From Scortum barcoo (lineage: Eukaryota; Chordata; Actinopteri; Centrarchiformes; Terapontidae), in assembly GCA_023238725.1 (NCBI GenBank), contig CM041553.1, positions 13,265,001 to 13,329,000 on the forward strand: 64,000 nt of DNA, written 5' to 3'. Below are positions 10,877-23,087 of this stretch, piece after piece. Every line of letters starts with the position of its first letter. Position 1 is the first letter of the stretch. The position numbers and the translations under genes are program-made. The notes under the pieces are model-generated. The model was not told the DNA's origin. It saw only the letters and a program-made list of their open reading frames with translations, and did not search any database.

Positions 10877-12807
10877 TTACACTTGTCTACCTTGAAGAAA
10901 CCATTTTGGTTCCCTGATGTATTCAAAAATATTTTGTGTTACTTAAGCATTAAGTCAAAGATGTCCAGCATGACACAGTTTTACCAAAAATAGAAACAGA
11001 GTGCTGAAGTATGTGTTGTCTGCTTGAGGTTTGAGTGCAGCCTCTTCTAGATACACACATAACAGGTTTTTCAATATGTATTGGAATTTGATGGCGTTAT
11101 TGTTCACTTCACTTTCTCCGTACAATTATTATTTTCACCAGAGTACAAAACCTCCTGACCAAGGAGTAAAATTGCAACAAACCAAACCACCCGAGGAATG
11201 AAAAATGAATAACCGGTTACATTTTGGAGTTATATTCTATCAGTAGCGTGCCTTTCCTCTAGAAGCAGGCCCTCTGAGGCACAATTAGGTCAACTTCATT
11301 TTTCACTTATATCCACTTAGATCCATTTGAGACTCTCCAGTTGCCATGTAAATGTCTTTTTTTTATGAGCCGGTGACTTTTCACTCAAGTTTGGCAAGAT
11401 GGCGCAGGGGCACTTTGATTGTTACCCTCTCCTTTGTTGTTTGTTAAAGGCCTTGAGGTTTGGCAGCCATTGTCTTTATAAACTCAAAGCTGTGTTAAAT
11501 GCAGCCCCAGCCCAGCTAATGAGGGGGAGCCTTCAAACCCTCCACGAGATGATGCTGTCAAATGGGTGACATAAAAACGTTGCACGTAATCCCCCCGCGC
11601 AGACCCTGGGTGTAAATATGCCAGCTCCACCATTTTCACAGCGTTTACTCCCAGTTCAAACAATCTCTCTCCCTCCTCTCCCCCCCTCCCCGAAAAACAC
11701 AATGACAGCTCTGCGATATTCTTCTCCAGAATCCTTGGCTGCCTGCGACCAATGAAACAACCAGGAACAGCTCTGATAATCTCCTTCATCCACATTGTGG
11801 GTAAGACACCTCTCTCTTCTTCTTTGTTTCTGTGGACTGAAACTTGTGCCACTCACACATTTTGTACTGAGCATGCTCACAGTTTTGGGTGTGATGCTTG
11901 GAAATGAATTCAGTGATTTTATTTTTTGAGCAATGGTTTGGTGCTGTTTGTTTGCACACAGTATTTGATACTTGCTGTTGACTTCAAGACAAAAGAGGCT
12001 TAATATGAGCATAATGTAGGTCTACAAAGCACTCCTAGTCACTGGGAACCTCATGCATTATTTCTAATGCCTTTAACTCATTGATACAGAATATATAGAA
12101 AAGGCTGTGAGAGCGAACATTTGGTACGTGTTTTATGTTGTTAATGTCATTGTCCTGGCATTGCTGAAGTCTCTTTCAGACTTAAGAAGGAAAACAAGTG
12201 GTGATAAATGTAAAATAATTCATTACCTTTATCCCGCAAAGAAACACACTATATATATGAGAGCCATTTCCAAAATCTGCCAGCTTAAGTAAGTTTAATA
12301 AGTAAAATGTCTTTATAAAGCCCTACCTGGACACTTGAGCAAAATGACAGGCTGTACCCTCATAATATATGGATTTGTTGCCACAGCAGAGCCCCCAACT
12401 CCATTTTTATACATTTATTGTTATTATTTGTAGTGGTCTGCAATGTTGTCTGCTATCTGTTGCATTTCTTATATGTAAATGACAAAAAAAACATGACTGT
12501 TATAAAAAACTAATAATATGAGCATTTTCTGAACTGTCACCTCTATAATTAAGTTTTGGTTACATTTTAAATTTGGTGGAAGTTATACTTCAAACATACT
12601 CTGTCTTTCTCACCGAACCCACTGAGAACTAATAAATGTGTTAAATGCATTTCTCTCCAACATTTGCAGAGGTGAATTTCAAACCTGCATCATTTAGGTC
12701 CAAGTTTGCTTGCTAGCCGTCTTCTTCTCACATGCCTTTGCTGACACATTCTTCATTTCTTGGCTCGTCATCTCCATCAACCGTCATACAGATGCGTCCT
12801 TTTGTCC
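10877..12807. other. Unique non-coding sequence
   Basis: One splice-flanked open segment of 71 bases (11730-11800, CTTCTCCAG acceptor and GTAAGAC donor) was considered and not accepted. The remainder is AT-rich unique sequence without recognised features. Confidence 0.55.
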
Positions 12808-13090
12808 AAGGATAAAAACAATGATAACAAAATGAGAAATCACAAAATGTTGCTCTGTAGCATTACTACTGGTCAAAATCTCCACTGGGTGCCTCTATGT
12901 TTTGGCAAGCAAAACTACTTGGTCAGGGGAAGATCATGGTCGTGGTTAAGAGACAACAATATTGACTGCTGCAACACAAGATTTGATCCGCAGTCTGCCG
13001 ATGACCCAACCGTCAACCCCGACCTCCTCCTCAAGAGGTTTTGTGGGGAGATGAAGACATCATGCTACTTCCACCTTTGCCACCTTTGAG
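12808..13090 (+). mobile_element. Interspersed repeat, family I, copy 1
   Basis: Landmarks I recall from a common fish repeat occur in order: AACAAAATGAGAAATCAC, CAAAATCTCCACTGGGTGCC, TGTTTTGGCAAGCAAAACTA, then CTTGGTCAGGGGAAGATCATGG and a GACCTCCTCCTC stretch. A 109-codon open frame crosses the copy but has no known domain. The family name is not known to me. Confidence 0.5.
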
Positions 13091-14652
13091 TAATTGCTAT
13101 CATGACTGTAAGAGGTCGGCTGACAGGAAACAAAGGGTCTTATTAGTGTTTGAACAACCAACCGTACTGTTGTTTTTCTGGTGTGGACAATGTTAACACC
13201 GCACTGACTTTTGAATAATAGTGCCTGCCATGAAATACTCACCGTGTGGTTGTTAAGGCATATACTGCTTGAACAATGCTCCTATGCCGGGCTGTTGGAA
13301 ATACTAAGGGCAGTAAACCTGCCTGCAGGGTGATCTTGATTTAGTAGAGAGAGATGTTATCATTTGTACACCTTCATACCTTTTGAATTTGCAGTATTGA
13401 AAACTGTTGTGTTATTTTATATTTGAATAGCTTGCTGGATGAAAATACTCTGTCTGAAACGATTTTGAAATAAAAGGAAAGTTCTAATAAGATACAACAT
13501 TGAAATTCAGTATGCATAAACACCAGTCAATTAAAACTAATTGTGCAGTTTATGTCTCTCTTTTATTCTTTCGACGTACAACTTGCCCACACACTATTTA
13601 ACCATCCTTGTAGACGCGACCCACACATGTTCCTTATCCGTCCCTTGTCTCCGTCTAGTTTGGCTGCTCATCACGCAGCAATCCATACTGTGGCTTCTAA
13701 TTTGCAGGCTCCGTGTTTTGTGTGGTCCCTCTTTTGCTTCCCATGGATCTCTCTGCAGGGAGCTGAGCTGACAGACTTGTCTGACTGATGTATTGGGGGG
13801 CGTCTCGTCAGCTATTGTTTTCCTCGCCAGCGTTCAGTGGCTTCACTCACCAGCCTTATCTGTTCCTCGTACCAGCGTGTCAGACTCACTGTACTGAAGG
13901 GAGAAATGAGTCGCGTGACATCCAGCAAATTTCTGTAACCTGTGAGCAGTAACTAAAGCACAGGCTTTACTTTCATTGTGTCTGACATAAACATTTCTGA
14001 GAGTTTGATTTCATTTTGCTGCCTTGTGAATTTTATGGGTATATTTATTTTAGCCGATGTACTTTGTTTGCTCCTTGCAAACTTCCACATCAAAATAGTC
14101 ATGACTCCATGACTCCAAGTCGAGTACTCACCTTAAGACCATGAATAGTTTTCTTCTAGTTTGAGTATGTACCTGAAAACTTTCCCACAGAACTTTCCTG
14201 GATGTCAGTGTTCGCTCCCCCATCTACTCCTGCACCCTTTGATAATTCTGCCCAAAACTCCTTAAATTCACAAGAGAATTCTTAAGAATTCTTGAAAAAC
14301 TCCTCTCTGGCAGTAGATGTGTTACTGCCAACCCGTTCACCTGCTTGATGAAGTGGGCAAGGCTGGAAGGTTGGAGAGGCTGGATGTCCGATCACGGCAC
14401 AGGCCATTAAAGATGAAGGACTGGTGTGTGGTCAGAGGTAGAGGGGAAAACCAAGCCAGGCATACGGATGGTAGACGCTCGTACCCTCCCTCATAGCATC
14501 ACAAACCAGGCCGACACTTCCCCCAGTAATGAGCAGGGGCCCAGACTATGGGGTCAATTATTCATACTCAGTCAGCTGGGAGAGATGGAGTGAGAGAGGA
14601 GGGGTGATGAAGCCTCCTCGAAATCCAACAATTCTACCACACTCTGCAATGA
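13091..14652. other. Unique non-coding sequence
   Basis: No feature is recognised. Two short overlapping plus-strand frames at 13541-13788 look like chance. Confidence 0.55.
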
Positions 14653-14668
14653 TTTTTTTTTTTTTTTT
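14653..14668. repeat. Poly(T) tract, 16 bases
   Basis: An uninterrupted T run followed by GCAG. It resembles a splice acceptor, but no open segment with a good donor follows. Confidence 0.85.
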
Positions 14669-15626
14669 GCAGTGCTTCCTCCATCCACACAACTAAATCT
14701 AAGCCCAAGCCTTGTCTGGATGGATGGAGTGTAACTTTAAAAGGCATACATGAGTGGCCACTCACTCCAGTGGCCATCCTGCAGCAGTAGCCTCACAATT
14801 ACTGTGTTGAAAGGACATACATGGATCATCAACACACAGCTGTTTCCGAGTGCTGTCATTATGCATACAGTAGACCATGTTGGTTCACGTATCAAAGAGA
14901 ATTACTCAATGTGGACAGCTTCGGTGTCAAGTATTGGCCTCTCTGTTTGTGCTACACATGGATTATGTTGCCGAATTAGCATTGTAGATGTTCCTGTCGG
15001 TGTAGTCTTTGCTCAACGTAATGGGGGAGGTCAAACACGAAAGAAAGTGCCTCTTAATGCTCAAGATCCTTCTCGAGAGCAGGCGCATCACAGGGGATCA
15101 CCATGGCAGTTTTCTTGTTTTTGTCAGAAGCAAACGAGCACTTGATCATTGGCGGCGCAGCAGAGAAGGATCAAACCTATCGAGATGCTCCCCTTCACAT
15201 CCATTTAAGACGGGATTGAAGACACTGATGGAGAAACCCATGGGAACGAGGATGGCGCCTACTTTCAAGGCCATTTTGCCATAGCAGAAATTTCCATGTC
15301 TCCATGTTCAGTGGCAATATCTCTGACGTCAGGATAATCTATTTAGGTGGCAGATTGCTGAGCTTTTCACTCACAAATTGCACATTGGTCTGCATTTTAA
15401 TAGTTCGCATGTACTGTACATGGGGCAGAACACATCGTAGTTACTGTCTCCACGTGAATGATCAGAGTATGTGCTGCAATGATCCCTGTTAAATCTGAGT
15501 AATAAACAGTCAACCTCTGCAGCCTGGAAATGTGTCGATAAATTCTCCAGTCTTCAGCTTTAATTCACATCGGTTGCTTTTAATTGGATTCCATTGTGAC
15601 CAAGAAAAAACATCAAAACACCCACA
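14669..15626. other. Unique non-coding sequence
   Basis: Two overlapping plus-strand frames (14750-15284, 131 and 91 codons) have no recognised domain and no splice signals of note. Nothing else is seen. Confidence 0.5.
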
Positions 15627-15662
15627 GAAACTTCTCAAATCGCTCCTGCAACATAATCCATT
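15627..15662 (+). repeat. Dispersed repeat fragment, family K, copy 1
   Basis: CTTCTCAAATCGCTCCTGCA followed by ACATAATCCA is matched at 56456-56485 with about five differences over 30 bases. Both copies are preceded by ATCAAAACA. The pair is visible within the window itself. Confidence 0.55.
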
Positions 15663-15869
15663 TTCAGTTTACCATCAATATCATCTGTGTTTTCTTTCTT
15701 TTGCCAGCAAAAATTTTTTGCTTATGTTGCAGTCTCAAATTGTATGACAAGATATTTGAATTTTTAAAAACAGATTTGTTTATACTACTGCAGCAGTAAT
15801 TGGACTGTTTATGGATGCCCTGATGTACACTTTCTATGTATTTTATAACTTGCTGTAGTGATTCCTAAC

Positions 15870-16355
15870 TAAATTTACTTTTGAGGCATTTGTACCTCAC
15901 TAGTATTTTTATTTTCTGTCACTTATAATTTCTGCTCCACCACTTTTCAGAGGGGAAATGTTTGAATTAGACAAGGCTGTACATTGGGACAGAACAATTT
16001 GACCATGCTTTGTACCGTGTATGCGACAAATAAACAAATTTTCATTTGGAGCTCCATCATGAAAAAATAATTACCAGACTTCTGTAGCCACTTTTTATCT
16101 CTGCTTGACGTCAGCAGCTTGAGGCTGCATTAGCTGCTACTAGCATAACACACCTGGTCGAGTTGCAGTGTGGGTAATGTAGGTGCCAAGTTTTAACTAG
16201 GAGGAAGTGGAATACGTGGAATAAAAACGACTTTTTATTTGGTTCTGCTGAATTGATTTAGATTTTTAAAAGGCTGTCCATCGCGACTCCGGCAATACTA
16301 AATGGTGCACGATTCTTTTAAGTAATTTACTTTAATACTTCTTCCACTATTGGAA
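15870..16355 (+). mobile_element. Interspersed repeat, family D, possibly split by an insertion
   Basis: The left part (15870-15965) has the motif series TTTACTTTTGAGGCATTTG, then TTTCTGCTCCACCACTTTTC, then AGAGGGGAAATG. The right end (about 16318-16355) reads TTTACTTTAATACTTCTTCC. Both are ends I recall of one fish element, 'TACTTGAGTATTT...CTCCACTACATTTCAGAGGGAAAT...AATACTTCTTCCACCACTG'. The roughly 350 bases between them do not resemble its middle and may be a later insertion. The nesting is inference. Confidence 0.45.
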
Positions 16356-16927
16356 TCCATTATATATGACATGAATTTAAACTGACCACGGACTGCACCT
16401 TTTAACAGCAGTGAGAAAAATGAAAAATAGATTTTGGTTGGAGTATAACTCGCACTGACAGTTTTTATATAACATCTGTTTAAAGTACTGTTATTACTGA
16501 GTCATAATTGTCTATAAATATTTTATGCATAAAGGTTGAGTAGATAAGATCCTTTCACATACGAATGCATAATAATGGACCAAATCAAATCATGTAATAA
16601 AAATAAACATTACAGTACCTCTCTATTAAAATGCGGTTCCCTTGCAACTTAATTGTATTGTACATCTCTGTATTCATACTGGAGGGCATGCTGTGTACAT
16701 TCTGCTGCCAGTGACCGTGACTGTGGAGAGACATCTATCAAAATCACATAATGGCCACCATCAAGATGCACCATGAAGCAAAAACACACGGAAGCAGAAG
16801 ATTCCCCTCTTTATTAGCTGTCATCATTTCCTTGAATATATGTGCAAATAAATGGCTAGTATCACACAGGGAGCAAATGTGTCCCCAATGAAGCCTCGGA
16901 AATGGGAGGGTGGAGGAAGGCGAGGCA
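16356..16927. other. Unique non-coding sequence
   Basis: AT-rich sequence with nothing recognised. Confidence 0.6.
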
Positions 16928-16979
16928 GTGTGTGTGTGTGTGTTTGTGTGTGTTTGAGGGAGAGAGAGAAAGAAAGAAA
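16928..16979. repeat. Compound (GT)n-(GA)n microsatellite
   Basis: GT units broken by GTTT are followed by GA units and two GAAA units. Confidence 0.85.
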
Positions 16980-18050
16980 CAGAATGGTGGGGGGTTTGTG
17001 GATGAAAAATCATCACCAGTCCAAATGCAGATATTGTGGTGGCCTCACACTCGTCCCAGTGTCACCCTCCATTCGTCACTGTCCGCAAGCCTGCCTCTCA
17101 TTAAGTGGCCCCGCTCCGGCGACAACTTAATTTCCTTAAGAGGACCAGACACCTGATTCAATTGTGGGCCCATTACAGATTTGTTTTCCCTGTCTTGGCC
17201 TTGCTGGGACCACATGGCTGTGAACAGAAATACACTCCCACTATATTAAATGTTGTGGACATAATTCCCAGACACATGATTCATGTCCGCCTCCCAGTAT
17301 CCATCCCTCACGGTGCCCTTAGCTCAAATGGTGGTGTAGCTCCAGTAAGCCGGGCTGAGAGCCTGCTGCTGTATGTATGATCAGGGTTGTCTTCTATTTT
17401 ACATGCACGGATAGTAACACTTTATCTAACAACAATCATGTCAAGGTTCCAGCTATTTTTTATATTTTATTAAATTCAATAACTTCTCAAATCGGACTGT
17501 TGATTTTTGTGGTTTGAATACACAGACGCTCTTAAACAAGATAATTTTTCCTCACCTGATTATCACGCTCGTTGGTTTGTTATCACGTCATCAGAAGACC
17601 CGGAGCTCTTCAATAATTCAGCAACACTTTTGAACCGTTTCAACATGACTGCTCCTCAGTCCTCTGTCTTTGAAGATCAGACAGCGTAAGATGTTTTTAT
17701 CTGTTCGTCAGCGTGGGTGAGACTTCCATTGTCCATTTGACTGCTGGTCTCCATAGCTTACCTCTCACCTACACCTGTCAGTCAAGCAGTGCCCATCGGA
17801 GACCGGTGAGAAACGGCTTTTCCTCTCGTACAGGGTTTAACTGATTGTTGCTGTAATTTTTCTGTCATGGCTTTTATCTGCAAGGTGTGAGTATGTTTGA
17901 TACCAGATGCTCACCCGAAACCACACAAAAGCTTCATGTATTCATTTATTTATGGTTCTCTCTGTTTTTTCTACAAGCATCCTGTCAATTACCCCAAAAA
18001 GTTGGCCTTTGAGGAGCTATTTTTGATCTCCCATTCGTCCAAATAGGATT
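16980..18050. other. Unique non-coding sequence
   Basis: No gene is recognised. A 60-codon plus-strand frame at 17507-17689 looks protein-like but has no family match. An isolated GTAACACTTTAT at about 17415 resembles the end of a common fish MITE, but no partner end is visible. Confidence 0.5.
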
Positions 18051-18070
18051 CTGTGTGTGTGTGCGCGCGC
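18051..18070. repeat. (TG)n-(CG)n alternating tract
   Basis: TG units run into GCGCGCGC, a purine-pyrimidine alternation that favours Z-DNA. Confidence 0.8.
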
Positions 18071-18355
18071 ATTGTTTGGTGTTGGTATTGGATGCTCTGA
18101 ATTCTGAATAGATATTAACACCCACCACCACCTTCACTTCCGCAGACACGCAGACACTCACACATGCACACACAGAGTCAGAGTGCAGGTTTTTGCCTTA
18201 AACCTATCCAGAAGACACCTCCAAGATATAAAACTGCTGAGTATGGGTCTGTTCTCAGCAGCCAATGAGACACAAGGAAAAACTCAAAGTTACAGAAGGC
18301 ATTCACTCCCCCTTACCGCTCCCTTCCTGTGATGCTTTCCCTCTGATCCTGCTGT

Positions 18356-18394
18356 TTGTGTGTGTGTGCACGTGTGTGCACGTGTGTGTGTTGT

Positions 18395-18428
<34 letters not shown>
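18356..18428. repeat. (TG)n microsatellite, imperfect
   Basis: The array is about 73 bases long, with two CACG interruptions, one TTG and one TATG break. Confidence 0.9.
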
Positions 18429-18597
18429 CTATACTCCTATTGGAAATATTGGCAGCTTCAAAAAGGCAAAAAGGACCCTGTAGTAAATTGCAAATGTTGC
18501 ATGATTTTCACTGTTAAGTTTAGCTGACATTATAAGGAGGAGGTCATTAAATCACACACAACTAGAAAGATGACAAGGATAACAGGTTCATACTGTG

Positions 18598-18987
18598 CTG
18601 CACACAGATGGAACCAACTTCCTGATGAGCTCTGCTGTGCCCAACTTTAGCCACTTTCAAATCAAAATTAAAAACCCTGCTGTTCTCCTGTGCCTTTGAT
18701 TGATTGTTTTCTCTGCTGCACTTTTATTTCCTTTGTTGAACTTATTACTGCACTGCGTCTGCACTCACTAGAACTGTATTTCTGGTCTGTTGCTGCTTTT
18801 GTCTGTATTTAACTGCTGTGCTATTTCACATTATCTATTTTTCAAATCTGATTTTACTCTATCTCAGTGGTTTTATTGCTGTTTTGAATGTTGTGCAGAT
18901 GCTTTTCTTTGCCTATGCAGAGCACTTTGATGGGCCTCTTTGTTTAAAGTGTATTGCAGTGTTTAAATAAAGCTGTCTTGCCTTGGA
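18598..18987 (+). mobile_element. L2/CR1-type LINE, 3' end
   Basis: This is the 3' end of a non-LTR retrotransposon. Near the left edge TGGAACCAACTTCCT (18609 on) encodes WNQLP. After a frameshift, NFSHFQIKIKNPAVLL follows. Together they match the C-terminal signature of L2/CR1 ORF2, W(N)xLP...FKxxLKTxLF. A pyrimidine-rich 3' UTR-like stretch follows and ends in AATAAAGCTGTCTTGCCTTG, like the TTGCC-repeat tails of fish L2 elements. Stops and a frame break show it is dead, and everything upstream of the C-terminus is missing, as is usual for 5'-truncated copies. Confidence 0.65.
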
Positions 18988-19068
18988 AGGTAACATGAGG
19001 CCAGGGATTGTGGAACAAAAACTATGTTGTAAACTCACTGTGACTGAGTGATAAGAAACTATATTTAA

Positions 19069-19390
19069 AATAATAGTTAACGACATTTTGTTAAACGCTC
19101 TCTTGCTGTGAGTTAAGTGAGAAGATCAATATCACTGTCATGTTTTTACTATAAATATAAATCGACCGCCAGCAGCCAGTTAGCTCAGCGTAACATAAAG
19201 ATGGAAAACAGGGAGAAACAGCAAGTCTGGCTCTTTCCAAAAGTAACAAAATCTACATACCTGGCAGCCTCATGGTACCTTCGGGATGTCAGTGCTCCCA
19301 GCCAAGAAATAGTCCCGCACATTAACACATTTAAAAACCACAAATTGTCGTTTTATTTATTTTATTTTACCATTAAGGTTAACAGAGCTT
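19069..19390 (+). mobile_element. MITE-like element, family A, copy 1
   Basis: The left end TAATAGTTAACGACATTTTG and the internal series TTGCTGTGAGTTAAGTGAGAAGATC, CAGCAGCCAGTTAGCTCAGC, ATAAAGATGGAAAACAGGGAGAAACAGC, TGGCTCTTTCCAAAAGTAACAAAATC and CCAAGAAATAGTCCCGCAC match a repeat I recall as extremely common in percomorph fish. It encodes nothing. Open frames over it are artefacts. Family name uncertain. Confidence 0.7.
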
Positions 19391-20302
19391 AAGAGAGCAC
19401 GTTCTTGACGCACAAGGGTTATTCAGGGCAAAAGGTTGTCATGAAAACTGAGACATGGACAGGTTTGGGTCACTAAGTGTCTTGAATGTAGAGGGCTTAA
19501 TGAATGCTGAAAAAATCTGCAGTCGACTGCAGGGTCAGTTGCAGGGTAACCACAAGCGCATGTACACTCAAAAGTGATGCTCAGATTTTTACCTTTAAGC
19601 AATTCAGTTCTCAGCTCACCTGAACTGCATGTTTTTGGACTTGTCTTTGTCGCTTTGTTACCAATTTCCTCTCTCTGGTTCATGTACAAAGCATTTTTGT
19701 TTCTGCTACATTTTTAAAAAAATATATATTTTTCAGTTTTCCTCTCCCTCTTCATTTCCTATAGCCACTCCACCCCACCCCACCCCATCTGGTTCAGTAG
19801 AGCACAGCAGCGTGTGTGGAGGAGTGTCTCCTGTTCCCCCTGTCCTCTCCCTCTCCAGGAGCATCAAAAGGAGGAGGACCCACGCAGGGTGTTTGAAGAG
19901 CCCACTGACACTCCCCTATGGGTGGTGAACTGGCAGATGCTCAAACCGCACAACTCTATCTAGGCAGGAGGAGCTACCTTCTCATCTGCTTTTGTAGCCC
20001 TGCCATTGGTTTCCCTTGCAGCCGTGAGCAGTGGTTTCCACTGCATTGTCGTTAGTGGATTGGCGTTCTCGCGTATAACATTGTGCTAAACGGTCGATGC
20101 TGTTCATTCTTCTGATTACAGTGCATCCTTTATTCTTGATTGGTCTAAAGATGAAGATATTTGGTATTATGATGTCACAGAGGATACTAATGCCATTCTT
20201 AATTTATTTCAGAAATGAAGGATGGTCCATGTCTCTTTGAGGGGATCCTTTAGCTTGTGCTCCCATAAAAGGTGCTCTTTGGTCGAGAAATCTGTAATCC
20301 TT
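19391..20302. other. Non-coding sequence with a CCACC array
   Basis: A (CCCCA)n stretch occupies 19769-19787. A 42-codon open frame ends with TGA at 20216-20218 and follows an acceptor-like TTCTTCTGATTACAG. It includes the protein-like string SKDEDIWYYDVTED, but no family match or donor supports it. Confidence 0.5.
19769..19787. repeat. (CCCCA)n short tandem repeat
   Basis: Three to four CCCCA units. Confidence 0.85.
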
Positions 20303-20390
20303 GGATGGTTTGCCTTAAAATGTTGTACAAACACTCATGGTCCTCAGAGGATGAAGCCTACCAACGTTGGTGACCCTTACGTTTCAGATT
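20303..20390 (+). mobile_element. Interspersed repeat, family E, fragment
   Basis: GGATGGTTTGCCTTAAAATG, TTGTACAAACACTCATGGTCC and TCAGAGGATGAAGCCTACC are followed by GTTGGTGACCC. I recall this as the left part of a common fish repeat beginning GGATGGATTGCCATGAAAT. A fuller copy lies at 54.65 kb. Confidence 0.6.
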
Positions 20391-22284
20391 TGAGGAACAT
20401 CTCTTGACAACCATTCGCCAACATATTTTTCCAGACCTCAATAACTGCATGTCATATGGGGCTTTTTTTTTTACCCCTTCTATCAAGAACAGGAGCTACA
20501 ATACTGTTTACTGCCAACACAGAGGAGCACACGCTGTATTGTCAGGATCTTTTCTGCAGCTCAGCCATCATAACATCACACAGCTGTGGTCCCTGCCATG
20601 CTGATTGTCTGGCCTTTAGCTTCCTGGGTGGCAGCATTGAAGCTTTGACCTGCTCCGTCTCGCTGCACTCCACCTGCTCGTTCAGTCTGCCTCTGTGTGC
20701 TCGACAGCACTCACCTCCTCCGACAGGCCTCCCAGAACGGCGGCTCCTGAAAGACAAGCCTCTCTCCCTCTCTCTCTTTAATTCTTTATCTCTTTCCTTC
20801 TCCCAATTTTTTCCATTGCCTCTCTGGTTCTCTTTCACTCTGCCTGTCCATCTATCAAAGCCAACTCCTCTCCCAACTCCTGCGCTCTCATGTCAGCGAG
20901 AGGTGAAAGAGGTGTCTTACAGTAAAGAAGAACCTGCAGCTTTGTTTCATATTACACCTCACAGGGTGCTGTAGCTGTCTGTGGCTATCAGACTCTACTA
21001 CTGCTTCCAAAACCTTTTCTCCACCTCACACAAATACCTTTCTGTTACTTGTAGGTAAACTTATAATCCTAGTTATTCAGTGATTTAGAGATGTAATGGA
21101 AATTTAAAACAAATACAATGCGTAACAACACCAAATTAAGACAGTACTATGTATGTTTCATAGGCGTAGAGATTGATATGACTTGCATTATGAGGTGAAG
21201 TCATTTTCTTGGTTTACCTTATGAAGACATTCATGATATAATCAGCAGTGTTTTGGGGGGTATTGCTTTAATGATCTGAAGGCTGAAAATGTTAAATGTT
21301 GACACGTGTCTCTACAGCTCTACACAAATTCAAACCACACTGAAGTGAATGGGAAAACCCTTTCTCTTTTGAAATACGCCATCAATTTCACAGCAACTAA
21401 TATAGCGATAATGTTATTTTTCTATTTTTGTGGCTGTTTGAGTGCTACTTCCTTAGGATTTTATTAATGTGTATATTAAAATGTATATTTGGTGGTGGCC
21501 ACATGCTCCCTCTGCCTTCAGTAAAATCGTGAGCAGTAAGATTCCTCTTTGACCTTGGGACCACATATCTATGATAAAATATTCTAAACTCCACTTACTA
21601 TAGAGCTTTCAACTTCTTCAGCATTATGTTTTCAGCCAAGGCAGTTAGTCAGTATTTCCCCGTGCTTTTAGCCTTTCTCATGTTTTACCACTCATCGTTT
21701 TCCCATTGCGGTTTGGCTATCTGGTCTTCACTATATCTTTTAAGGAGCTGAACTATTTTTAATGTTTTGTAACCCATGCTGCTTGCCATACTAGACACAG
21801 CCACCTCATAGTGTCTCCTGCCTGAACACTGTGAGTCAAACACTTTCACTAAAATACATGGTTTTCAGATGTGTGTGAACAGGGCCCTTAATCAGCTGCG
21901 GGCTCCACTACAAATACGGACACTTTTTGCATCATGTTTGGTTTGTAATTCAGCGGGGAAACAGAGAACACAGCTCTGTTTTTCACCCTCTTCATTTACA
22001 TTGATCCTACTTCCCCGAGAGCAAGCTATTACAACTCCGTGGTCATATTTCATTAAAGAACTGCTTAAAATGCAACATTCTTAATAGGCTCATTGTAACT
22101 TCGCGTATATGCGTGTGTGAAGCCGCGCACGCCCGTAATACTGGTGCGTGTGAAAACAGCGTTTGTTCGATCCCTTTATCTAGTGATCAAAAAGGGACTG
22201 TGCCCATGCTGAAGGGGGTTGGCCCAATGAAGGAAGGGAGAGGGTCTCTACACATGTTATCCTTGTCAATGAATTTGGGCAATC
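20391..22284. other. Unique non-coding sequence
   Basis: A 172-codon plus-strand frame (20456-20974) is largely encoded by CT-rich low-complexity DNA and has no domain I know. I see no RNA gene or element. Confidence 0.55.
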
Positions 22285-22619
22285 TTTTTTTTTTTTTATT
22301 AATGAATATTTCAGTAGTTATTGCAGCGAGCTACTCGTGTGAGTCTCTCTTTTCACTGCTCCCTTTGCTCATAAGTGAATCACTCATCTAATGATTTAAT
22401 TAATAGCATTGTATCCACAGATGAAAAGCTTATATTTAATCAGCAAAATGGAGTGAACTGAGATCAGGGGCCTTGACTGTCATCAAAATGCGCTTGAGGT
22501 CCCACTTGCTCACTAAGCCACTTTAAGCCCTGGGACACCCATACTTAATTGAGAGTTAATAAATAAATGTGGTTAGAGTAATCCCTGGTTCCAGCCCCTC
22601 AGAGCTCCCAATCTAGCTC
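22285..22619. other. Unique AT-rich sequence with a T13 tract
   Basis: A T13 tract lies at 22285-22297, followed by AT-rich homeodomain-type words (TTAATTAATAG). Nothing else is recognised. Confidence 0.5.
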
Positions 22620-22630
22620 TGTGTGTGTGT

Positions 22631-22683
<53 letters not shown>
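22620..22683. repeat. (TG)n microsatellite
   Basis: About 32 TG units with one TATG interruption. Confidence 0.95.
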
Positions 22684-22684
<1 letters not shown>

Positions 22685-23033
22685 ATACATGCATACGCTG
22701 GCCAAGCTCCCTGTGTCACTACACTCTTGCCAAGGCAGACTCTACTGTAGTGTGCCAGATCCTGGTTTATTTACCTGAGATGCCCCCTGTGTCACTGCAA
22801 GTGCCATATGTTAGATCCCAGGACAATTGGTCCCAGAATGCACCTTGTCACTTTTTTCCCCCCAATTTTAGTCACATACAGTACTGTTTATTCATTACAC
22901 ACATAATTAATTCAAGGTCTTATTTTTTTAACAGGAAGGCTTTGTTTTTCAATGTTTCTTGGTTTAACAAGAGTGTTGATGGGAAACAGTGGGTGCACAT
23001 GTAAAAATGACAACAAAAACAAAACAAGCAAGC

Positions 23034-23035
<2 letters not shown>
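22684..23035. other. Unique non-coding sequence
   Basis: Unique sequence between two long TG arrays. Nothing is recognised. Confidence 0.6.
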
Positions 23036-23078
<43 letters not shown>

Positions 23079-23087
23079 GTGTTGTGT
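23036..23087. repeat. (TG)n microsatellite
   Basis: About 25 TG units with one GCG and one TTG break, only about 350 bases from the previous array. Confidence 0.95.

Noticed and set aside
11730..11800. 71-base segment between CTTCTCCAG and GTAAGAC, open in two frames
   Set aside because: Being open in two frames points to chance, and the acceptor tract is only moderate.
20090..20218. 42-codon open segment containing SKDEDIWYYDVTED after an acceptor-like TTCTGATTACAG
   Set aside because: Short, with a mediocre pyrimidine tract. It is followed at once by an interspersed repeat, with no polyadenylation signal nearby.
20456..20974. 172-codon plus-strand open frame
   Set aside because: Much of it comes from CT-rich low-complexity DNA (SLSLFNSLSLSFSQ). 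No homology, no start context and no gene-like neighbours.
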